A stretch of DNA of 5,397 nucleotides, taken from assembly GCA_944385195.1 (NCBI GenBank), contig CALWWH010000069.1, positions 1 through 5,397 of the forward strand. The letters run 5' to 3'. The number at the start of each line of letters is the position of its first letter. Position 1 is the stretch's first letter. The DNA is from an uncultured Oscillospiraceae bacterium (lineage in GTDB: Bacteria; Bacillota; Clostridia; Oscillospirales; Oscillospiraceae). The notes beneath the pieces were generated by a model, which made no database searches, was not told the DNA's origin, and saw nothing but the letters and a program-made list of their open reading frames with translations. The translations under genes and the position numbers were made by a program. This document shows positions 1 to 4,621 of this stretch, piece by piece.

Positions 1-1255
1 GGTTCATGGAGCTGCTGACCGGGCGCGTGGGGTCGAGACTGCGGACGTAGTCGGCCTGCACCTGGCACCAGTAGGCCCCGTTGGAGCTGCCGTTCATCTC
101 GCTGATCTCGTTGCCGATGCTCCAGCAGTAGACGCAGGGATGGTTGCGGTCCCGGCAGACCATGGCGGCGGTGTCGCTGCGCCACCACTGCTCAAAGTAG
201 AGGTGGTAGTCCCGGGCGGTTTTGCCCACCCGCCAGGCGTCGAAGCTCTCGTCGATGACGTACATGCCGATGCGGTCGCAGGCGTCCAAAAAGGCCGCCG
301 AGGGCGGGTTGTGGGCGCAGCGGATGGCGTTGAAGCCCGCCTGCTTGAGCTTTTGCACCTTGCGTTCCTCCGCCCGCGGCAGGGCCCGGGCGCCGATGAG
401 GCTGTTGTCGTGGTGCACGCAGCCGCCCCGGAGCTTGACCGGCTGGCCGTTGACCCGCATGCCGCGGCGGCTGTCAATCTCGATCTTCCGGACGCCGAAG
501 GACATCTCGTGGCAGTCGAGAACCTCCTCCCCGCAGGCCAGCTCCACGCGCACGCCGTACAGCGCCGGCGTGTCGGCGCTCCAGAGCTTCGGCTGGGGCA
601 GGCTGAGGGTCAGCGCCGCGGGGGTCTTGCCCGGCTGGGCCGTGAGGGCCAGCTGCGCGCGCAGCTGGCCGTCAAAATAGACCCGCAGCGTCAGCGCCCG
701 GGCCTGGGCGGCGGTGTTGGTGATCTCAAAGCGCCCCTCCACGACGGCCTCCGCGGCGCTGGCCTCGGCGGTGTAGAAAAACACGTCCCAGGGGTGCAGA
801 TAGCACTCCCCGCCCAACAAAAGGCTCACCTGGCGGTACAATCCGCCCCCGGAGTACCAGCGGCCGGAACAGGCGGGGGTGTCGGTGCTGATGCGCAGGC
901 GGTTGCCCTTGGGCTTGAGGTGGGGGGTGAGGTGCACGGTGAAGGGCGTGTAGCCGTAGGGGTGCAGGGCCAGCAGGTCGCCGCCCAGCGTCACCGCGGC
1001 GTTCGTGTACGCCCCGTCGATGTCCAGCAGGACCGTCTTGCCGGCCCAGTCGGGCTCAGCGTCGAAGGTCTTGCTGTAGCTGCCCCGGCCCCCGGGGTAG
1101 TAGCCCGTGGCAGAGCCGCTCTCGGCCTGCGGGCAGCGGGCCTTGCCGATGATGTAGTCGTCCGGCAGGTCGACGGCGAGGCCCTCTTTGGCCCCGAACA
1201 TGCCCTGCTCGCCGGGCGTAAAGACCCAGTCAAAGGAAAATGGAATGCGTTTCAT
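1..1255 (-). CDS. Glycoside hydrolase family 2 enzyme (beta-galactosidase-like), N-terminal part, cut by window edge
   Basis: Cytoplasmic retaining glycosidase that probably removes a beta-linked galactose or related sugar from oligosaccharides. The 418 visible residues show the GH2 order: a jelly-roll sugar-binding domain (about 1-150, with GYYPGGRGSY at 51-60 and GRWYSGGGLYR at 131-141), an immunoglobulin-like domain (about 155-255), then the start of the TIM barrel (from about 258). Barrel motifs are GGCVHHD (277-283), the IRCAHNP loop (311-317), DESFDAW (335-341) and WSIGNE (378-383). E383 (bases 107-109) is the expected acid/base. The nucleophile glutamate and C-terminus lie outside the window, so substrate class is open: beta-galactosidase is favoured, beta-glucuronidase or another GH2 is possible. 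No signal peptide is seen. The start at 1255 has GGAGGT at 1265-1270, 9 nt away. It is divergent from the VTT-domain gene. Confidence 0.93.
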   Translation of the reverse strand, partial: MKRIPFSFDWVFTPGEQGMFGAKEGLAVDLPDDYIIGKARCPQAESGSATGYYPGGRGSYSKTFDAEPDWAGKTVLLDIDGAYTNAAVTLGGDLLALHPYGYTPFTVHLTPHLKPKGNRLRISTDTPACSGRWYSGGGLYRQVSLLLGGECYLHPWDVFFYTAEASAAEAVVEGRFEITNTAAQARALTLRVYFDGQLRAQLALTAQPGKTPAALTLSLPQPKLWSADTPALYGVRVELACGEEVLDCHEMSFGVRKIEIDSRRGMRVNGQPVKLRGGCVHHDNSLIGARALPRAEERKVQKLKQAGFNAIRCAHNPPSAAFLDACDRIGMYVIDESFDAWRVGKTARDYHLYFEQWWRSDTAAMVCRDRNHPCVYCWSIGNEISEMNGSSNGAYWCQVQADYVRSLDPTRPVSSSMN

Positions 1256-1277
1256 CGCTGGATTACCTCCTTTTGGC

Positions 1278-1300
1278 GCGCCGGGCTCGGCCCCGGGCGC
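1278..1300 (-). other. GC-rich stem-loop in the glycosidase 5' leader
   Basis: GCGC (1278-1281) and CGGG (1282-1285) pair with CCCG (1292-1295) and GCGC (1297-1300). This gives an 8-bp stem with one bulged base (1296) and a 6-nt loop. It lies between the predicted transcription start (near 1308) and the Shine-Dalgarno at 1265-1270. No T run follows on either strand, so it is not a terminator. It may affect mRNA stability or translation; any regulatory role is inference, and chance pairing is likely in such GC-rich DNA. Confidence 0.4.
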
Positions 1301-1314
1301 TGTGCTCTGAGGCT

Positions 1315-1343
1315 ACTATACCACAGCGCGCCCGGGGGCGAAA
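1315..1343 (-). promoter_or_regulatory. Candidate extended -10 promoter for the glycosidase gene
   Basis: On the minus strand, TATAGT (1320-1315) is preceded by TGG (1323-1321), an extended -10 element with 5 of 6 matches in the hexamer. The -35 position at 17-bp spacing reads TTTCGC (1343-1338), a weak match. This would give a leader of about 50 nt. A short dyad, TGTG-AA-CACA (1351-1360), lies just upstream of the -35 and could be part of a regulator site. Confidence 0.6.
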
Positions 1344-1385
1344 TGTCGGATGTGAACACATTGCCTCCGGGCGTGTAACCAAAGC

Positions 1386-1407
1386 GAAGATGCTTGAAGA
1401 TGCTTGA
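1386..1407. repeat. 10-bp tandem direct repeat in divergent control region
   Basis: GAAGATGCTT occurs twice head to tail (1386-1395 and 1396-1405), and the next two bases continue the period. The 10-bp period is about one DNA helical turn, so both copies present the same face. The repeat sits about 80-100 bp upstream of the predicted glycosidase start and about 70-90 bp upstream of the VTT gene's. That suits an activator or repressor site for either gene, but no regulator gene adjoins it in the window. Confidence 0.55.
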
Positions 1408-1460
1408 TTTTTTTCGAAACTTAACAATTGAGACCTATCTTTTTCCAGCAAAACGCGCTA

Positions 1461-1469
1461 TGCTATAAG
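1461..1469 (+). promoter_or_regulatory. Candidate extended -10 element for the VTT-domain gene
   Basis: TGC (1461-1463) followed by TATAAG (1464-1469) matches an extended -10 with 5 of 6 hexamer positions. The -35 position at 17-bp spacing, TTTTCC (1441-1446), is poor. Transcription would begin near 1476, giving a leader of about 20 nt that holds little beyond the Shine-Dalgarno. Confidence 0.5.
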
Positions 1470-1495
1470 CCAGCAGAGCAGAAGGAGGCGGAGAT

Positions 1496-2182
1496 ATGAG
1501 CGAGCGGGGGCGCAAGGCGCTGACCATGGGGGCGGTGGCGGTGTTTTTGGCCTTTATGGCCCTGGCCGCCTGGCGCATCGGCGGGCCCCTGGTGCGCTAT
1601 ATGGAGCAGCCGGAGCAGTTCCGCCTCTGGGTCGACAGCCACGGCCTCTGGGGCCGCCTGGCCTTCATCGGCATGGCGGCGCTGCAAGTGGTGGTGGCCT
1701 TCATCCCCGGCGAGCCGCTGGAGGTGGGCGCGGGCTACGCCTTCGGGGCCGTGGAGGGCACGGCCCTGTGCCTGATCGGGATGTTTTTGGGCGGGATGCT
1801 GGTCTTTGCCTTCGTCCGCCGCTTCGGCGTGCGGGCGCTGGAGGTCTTCTTCTCCCGGGAGAAGATCGAGTCGCTGCGCTTTCTCCGGGACGAAAAACGC
1901 CTCAAGACCGTGGCCTTTGTGCTCTTTCTCCTGCCCGGCACCCCCAAGGACGTCCTCAGCTACGCCATGGGCCTGACCCCCATGCCCATGGCCACCTGGA
2001 TGCTCCTGAGCTCCCTGGCCCGGCTGCCCTCGGTGCTGACCTCGACGCTCACCGGCGCGGCCCTGAGCGAGGGAAAGACCCTCTCGGCGGTGGTGGTCCT
2101 GGGCGTCACGCTGCTTTTGAGCGCCGCGGGCCTGGCCGCTTACCGCCTGCTGCGCCGCCACCGAAAAAAAAAGCAGGACTGA
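1496..2182 (+). CDS. TVP38/TMEM64 (DedA-like, VTT domain) integral membrane protein
   Basis: A 228-residue polytopic membrane protein of the VTT/SNARE-associated superfamily. Relatives act in membrane lipid homeostasis or as lipid scramblases or flippases; the substrate here is unknown. Visible features are a first membrane helix (about 9-27), the family motif FIPGEPLEVGAGYAFG (69-84), a helix at about 88-107, a second re-entrant-like motif LLPGTPKDVLSYAMGL (145-160), the R-x-PS segment (176-179), a last helix (about 195-217) and a basic cytoplasmic tail RRHRKKKQD. The paired PG-x-P motifs are typical of the family. The start at 1496 is set by AAGGAGG at 1482-1488, spacing 7. It appears monocistronic because darA has its own promoter. 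A run of nine A (2164-2172) near the 3' end could allow slippage and a different C-terminus. Confidence 0.88.
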   Translation: MSERGRKALTMGAVAVFLAFMALAAWRIGGPLVRYMEQPEQFRLWVDSHGLWGRLAFIGMAALQVVVAFIPGEPLEVGAGYAFGAVEGTALCLIGMFLGGMLVFAFVRRFGVRALEVFFSREKIESLRFLRDEKRLKTVAFVLFLLPGTPKDVLSYAMGLTPMPMATWMLLSSLARLPSVLTSTLTGAALSEGKTLSAVVVLGVTLLLSAAGLAAYRLLRRHRKKKQD

Positions 2183-2192
2183 CGGATTTGAC

Positions 2193-2221
2193 TTGCATTT
2201 TTGCACCCTATGCGGTATAAT
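2193..2221 (+). promoter_or_regulatory. Sigma-A-type promoter of darA
   Basis: A perfect -10, TATAAT (2216-2221), lies 17 bp downstream of TTGCAT (2193-2198). The bases CTTGCATTT around this -35 recur at the thrR promoter, also 17 bp before its -10. TTGACT at 2188-2193 is a better -35 hexamer, but its spacing would be 22 bp. The start point is predicted near 2228. Confidence 0.75.
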
Positions 2222-2224
2222 CAT

Positions 2225-2246
2225 AGTACAGCAGTACTTCACTGCT
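2225..2246 (+). other. Overlapping, mutually exclusive stem-loops at the 5' end of the darA transcript
   Basis: AGCAGT (2230-2235) pairs with ACTGCT (2241-2246) around a 5-nt loop. AGTAC (2225-2229) can instead pair with GTACT (2234-2238). The two share bases, so only one can form. The first would sit almost at the mRNA 5' end, where stem-loops often stabilise transcripts. As DNA, the same symmetry could be an operator just after the -10. Function is inference. Confidence 0.4.
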
Positions 2247-2283
2247 CAATGTCACAGCGCGCTGCGCATAAGGAGGTCTCGCG

Positions 2284-2634
2284 ATGGAAAAGTTGGTTAT
2301 GGCTGTCATCAGTGAAGAGGATTTTGACCAGACCGTCGAAGCCCTGGGCAAGGAGGGCATCTTTGTCACCAAGCTCAGCTCTACGGGTGGGTTCCTCAGA
2401 AAGAAAAACACCACGCTCATGATTGGTGTGCAGGAGAAGCGTCTGCCGGATGTGTACCGTATCCTGCAAAAAAATGCCGGCAAACGCCGCGAGACCCAGT
2501 ACACTTCCGCGGCCCCGATCTCGGAGAGCCAGTACCGGGGCTACGCCTCGAGCCTGAACGCGGTGCCCATCACCGTCGATGCCGGCGGCGCGACGGTCTT
2601 TACCCTGAGCATGGATGAGATGAAAAAGTTCTGA
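2284..2634 (+). CDS. darA: Cyclic-di-AMP receptor, PII-like (DarA/PstA family)
   Basis: A 116-residue cytosolic PII-like protein that forms trimers and binds the second messenger cyclic-di-AMP at subunit interfaces; its downstream target is unsettled. The family core is unmistakable: VTKLSSTGGFLRKKNTTLMIGV spans 28-49. T29, F37 and N42 match pocket residues known in the family (T28, F36 and N41 in the staphylococcal protein, from memory). The long middle loop (about 66-92, tyrosine- and serine-rich) corresponds to the extended B-loop that separates this family from classical PII proteins, and VTVFTL-like strand ATVFTLSMDEM closes the fold. Length is near the usual 109-ish residues. The start at 2284 follows AAGGAGGT (2270-2277), spacing 6. 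It has its own promoter and terminator, so it is a single-gene unit. Confidence 0.93.
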   Translation: MEKLVMAVISEEDFDQTVEALGKEGIFVTKLSSTGGFLRKKNTTLMIGVQEKRLPDVYRILQKNAGKRRETQYTSAAPISESQYRGYASSLNAVPITVDAGGATVFTLSMDEMKKF

Positions 2635-2641
2635 CACACAA

Positions 2642-2673
2642 AGCCCCCGGCCCTGCGGCCGGGGGCTTTTTTT
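2642..2673 (+). terminator. Rho-independent terminator after darA
   Basis: A perfect 11-bp stem (2642-2652 with 2657-2667) with a CTGC loop is followed by an unbroken T run (2667-2673). It starts 8 nt after the darA stop codon. On the minus strand the same hairpin is followed only by TTTGTGTG, so it is at best a weak terminator for the converging permease genes. Confidence 0.95.
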
Positions 2674-2693
2674 GCCTCGCCGGGGGCTTGCGC

Positions 2694-2873
2694 TCAGGCC
2701 CGCTCCCCGGCGATGGCGCTCAGGTACTGGCGCATCTCGGCGGCGGAGCGGACCCGGCGGGCCCCGTCGATGACGGCCGCCTGCTCCTGGGATGTCATGG
2801 CCCCAAAGGCCGCCATGGCGGCCGGGTCGCGGCGCAGGGCCATCTGCAGCCCCAGCGGCATCTGGCTTGACAT
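2694..2873 (-). CDS. Small 59-residue protein coupled to the permease gene
   Basis: A small, probably cytosolic, helical protein of unknown function. It opens with MSSQMPLGLQMALRRDPAAM and then has FGAMTSQEQAAVIDGAR and VRSAAEMRQYLSAI. The pattern (short N-terminus, P-x-G-x-x-MAL, 'xDPxAMxxF', 'xxxQEQxxVIxxAxxVxS..EMxxYL') resembles small uncharacterised proteins I recall from clostridial genomes; I cannot name a family. The start at 2873 lies 5 nt after the permease TGA (2881-2879), and its GAGGT Shine-Dalgarno (2885-2881) overlaps that stop, spacing 7. Translation is therefore probably coupled to the permease. The same frame stays open upstream through the permease gene, but that stretch is an out-of-frame shadow of it. 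Confidence 0.75.
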   Translation of the reverse strand: MSSQMPLGLQMALRRDPAAMAAFGAMTSQEQAAVIDGARRVRSAAEMRQYLSAIAGERA

Positions 2874-2878
2874 GTCGA

Positions 2879-3943
2879 TCACCTCGCAGATAGCTTGCCC
2901 TCCTGCGGCGCGGATGATTCCTCCTTGGGCGGCAGGCGGCAAAACTGCATGACCACCATCGCCGCCACCGGCGCGAGAATCATGCCCCAGAACCCCAGCA
3001 GCCGCCCGCCCAGGTAGACGCTGGCCAGGGCCAGCAGCGGCGAGAGCCCCATCTGCTTGCCCAGCAGCTTCGGCTCCAGGATCGTCCGGGTCAGGGCCGC
3101 CGCCGCGTAGATCCCGATAAGACCAAAGCCGCAGCGGGTGTTGCCCCGGAGGAAAAACAGCAGCGCCCAGGGCAGCAGCACCGTCCCCGAGCCGAAGAGC
3201 GGCAGCATGTCCACCAGGGCGATGACCAGGCCCAGGAGCAGGGCGTAGTCGATGCCGATGAGCAGCAGACCCGTCGTCACGATGGCAAAGCACACGCCCG
3301 AGAGCTTGATCTGCGCCTTGACCCAGCCGCCCAGGGCCTGCCGCACCCGCAGGACGGCCCGGCTGAGCCAGCGCAGGGCCTGGGGCGGGAGTGTCCTGCC
3401 CAGCCAGAGCTTGAGCGCGGGCAGTTCCGCCGAGAAGAAAAAGCCCGACAGCAGCGCCGTGACCAGCCACAGCAGCGCCCCCGGCAGTTTCGCAGCCAGG
3501 GACGAGGCCCAGCCGATGGCCTCGGCCGAGGCCCGGCCCAGCTGCGAGGGCCCGGAGGCAAAGAGCCCGTCCACATAGCGCTCCAGCGCCGGGCCAAAGC
3601 CCTCCGGCACCCGCAGGCCCTCCAGCCAGGCCCGCAGCCGGTCCATGGGGCCCGCCAGCGCTTCCAGCAGCTCCGGCAGCTCCCGAACCAGGGCTTGCAG
3701 CTCGTACAGGCCCCGCCGCAGCCCCAGCCACAGCCCGACCCCCGTCAGCGCCAGCAGCACCCCCACGCAGAGCGTCGACGCCGCCCCCCGGGGCAGCCCC
3801 CGCCGGCAGAGCAGCCGCACCGGCTTCTCCGCCGCCAGGGCGATGGCCAGCCCCGGCAGAAAGGGCGTCAAATAGCGCAGCGCCAGCAGCAGGGCGCCCA
3901 GCGCCAGCGCTGCCAGAACAGCGCGCAGGAGCGTGTGGGCCAT
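2879..3943 (-). CDS. ytvI: AI-2E family transporter, YtvI-like sporulation membrane protein
   Basis: A 354-residue polytopic permease of the AI-2E superfamily. The closest look is to YtvI, a sporulation-associated membrane protein of Firmicutes whose substrate is not established. Layout: two N-terminal helices (about 4-25 and 55-77), a soluble amphipathic stretch (about 80-150), a helix at about 153-170, then the conserved C-terminal core: KAQIKLSG (209-216), IDYALLLGLVIALVDMLPLFGSG (231-253), EPKLLGKQMGLSPL (290-303) and GGRLLGFWGMILAPV (312-326). The hydrophilic tail follows 337. The chosen ATG (3943) has AGGAGG at 3959-3954, spacing 10. An upstream in-frame extension to 4138 is rejected: it is hydrophilic, unlike the family, and runs across the intergenic region. 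No clear sigma-A promoter is visible; a sporulation sigma factor is possible. The small gene downstream is coupled. Confidence 0.85.
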   Translation of the reverse strand: MAHTLLRAVLAALALGALLLALRYLTPFLPGLAIALAAEKPVRLLCRRGLPRGAASTLCVGVLLALTGVGLWLGLRRGLYELQALVRELPELLEALAGPMDRLRAWLEGLRVPEGFGPALERYVDGLFASGPSQLGRASAEAIGWASSLAAKLPGALLWLVTALLSGFFFSAELPALKLWLGRTLPPQALRWLSRAVLRVRQALGGWVKAQIKLSGVCFAIVTTGLLLIGIDYALLLGLVIALVDMLPLFGSGTVLLPWALLFFLRGNTRCGFGLIGIYAAAALTRTILEPKLLGKQMGLSPLLALASVYLGGRLLGFWGMILAPVAAMVVMQFCRLPPKEESSAPQEGKLSAR

Positions 3944-4024
3944 GAAAAGGTCTCCTCCTCCGGGCCACCGATGGCAGAGCGCGGCCCCGTCTTTGTCACA
4001 ATTACCAGACATCCCGGCCCAAAG

Positions 4025-4049
4025 GCGGCAAATCGAGTCATTTTGCCGC
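4025..4049. promoter_or_regulatory. 8-bp dyad abutting the thrR -35, candidate operator
   Basis: GCGGCAAA (4025-4032) and TTTGCCGC (4042-4049) are perfect inverted arms separated by 9 bp. The right arm ends one base before the -35 TTGCAT. Placement between the divergent permease and thrR-hom genes fits a dimeric regulator site. ThrR autoregulation is the natural hypothesis, since ThrR controls hom in Bacillus subtilis, but no operator sequence was available for comparison. A hairpin role in a minus-strand leader is the alternative. Confidence 0.5.
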
Positions 4050-4078
4050 TTGCATTTGTCCGCCCTGCGTGGTAAGAT
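4050..4078 (+). promoter_or_regulatory. Promoter of the thrR-hom unit
   Basis: TTGCAT (4050-4055) is followed after 17 bp by TAAGAT (4073-4078), which carries an upstream TGG (4070-4072) extended -10. The -35 context CTTGCATTT is the same as at darA. The predicted start near 4085 gives a leader of about 50 nt. Inverted 7-mers TTGTCCG (4056-4062, in the spacer) and CGGACAA (4111-4117, in the leader) bracket the start site and may be paired regulator half-sites. Confidence 0.7.
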
Positions 4079-4136
4079 AAGATTCACGAAATACAAATGA
4101 TTCTGTCTCACGGACAACCAGGGAGGAAAACGCAAC

Positions 4137-4577
4137 ATGGCACAGGAGCCAAAGTATTATATCGTCGAAGCAGCGGCGCTGCCGGATGTGTTCCGCAAGG
4201 TCGCCGAGGCCAAGCGCCTGCTGGAGACCGGCGAGGCGGCCACGGTGGGCGAGGCCACGCGGATGACCGACATCAGCCGCAGCGCCTTTTATAAGTATCG
4301 CGACACGCTGCTGCCGTTCCAGAACATGATGGCCGGCCGCATCATCACCTTTCAGATGACGCTCAAGGACAAGACCGGCGTTCTGTCGGGCATCCTGTCC
4401 ATCTTCGCCTACAACGGGGCGAACATCCTGACCATCAATCAGACCATCCCCACAGGGGGCCTGGCCACAGTGACCATCTCCGCCGAGACCTCGGAGCTGC
4501 AATGCCCCGTGGAGGAGCTGCTCAAGCGTCTGGGCAACATCGACAGCGTCATCCGTGCTGAAATTCTCGCCGGATAA
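4137..4577 (+). CDS. thrR: ACT-domain transcription regulator of threonine biosynthesis (UPF0735, ThrR/PheB family)
   Basis: A DNA-binding regulator sensing an amino acid. In Bacillus subtilis the homologue ThrR (formerly PheB) represses threonine-pathway genes including hom. Residues 21-60 form a helix-turn-helix: AKRLLETGEAATVGEATRM, then the recognition helix DISRSAFYKYRDTLLPF. Residues 69-146 are one ACT domain, with the ligand-loop signature DKTGVLSGIL (78-87) and YNGANILTINQTIP (92-105). Length 146 matches the family's usual size of about 145-150. The start at 4137 follows GGGAGGA (4121-4127), spacing 9. It lies 44 nt upstream of hom on the same strand with no convincing terminator between, so the two are probably co-transcribed. 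This supports threonine or a related amino acid as effector, and autoregulation. Confidence 0.9.
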   Translation: MAQEPKYYIVEAAALPDVFRKVAEAKRLLETGEAATVGEATRMTDISRSAFYKYRDTLLPFQNMMAGRIITFQMTLKDKTGVLSGILSIFAYNGANILTINQTIPTGGLATVTISAETSELQCPVEELLKRLGNIDSVIRAEILAG

Positions 4578-4621
4578 GCGCTTTTTTATACCAGAAAACC
4601 GAATTTGGGAGGGATCTATTT

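Noticed and set aside
140..1378. A 412-residue plus-strand open frame opposite the glycosidase gene
   Set aside because: It lies antisense to a gene with unmistakable GH2 motifs. Its protein is low in complexity and lacks a family, and GC-rich DNA leaves such frames open.
2188..2193. TTGACT as the darA -35 box
   Set aside because: It is 22 bp from TATAAT, too far for sigma-A; TTGCAT at 17 bp fits better.
1463..2242. A 259-residue minus-strand open frame opposite the VTT gene
   Set aside because: The His/Gln/Gly-rich translation has no domain and is antisense to a recognisable membrane protein.
2874..3968. Upstream part of the 424-residue minus-strand open frame that ends in the small protein gene
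   Set aside because: Its Ala/Gly/Pro-rich translation is a frame-shifted reading of the permease. Only the last 59 codons look like a protein, and they have their own start and Shine-Dalgarno.
3999..4007. Possible minus-strand promoter TGG-TAATTG for the permease
   Set aside because: The -10 is weak and no acceptable -35 lies 16-18 bp upstream. I could not identify a sporulation sigma-factor promoter with confidence either.
4038..4502. A 154-residue minus-strand open frame opposite thrR
   Set aside because: It is antisense to a well-supported gene and spans its promoter, with no credible Shine-Dalgarno or family.
4576..4588. Possible terminator between thrR and hom (AAGCGCTT followed by a T run)
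   Set aside because: The palindrome allows only a tiny stem with no loop, and no longer inverted repeat precedes the T run, so read-through into hom is expected.
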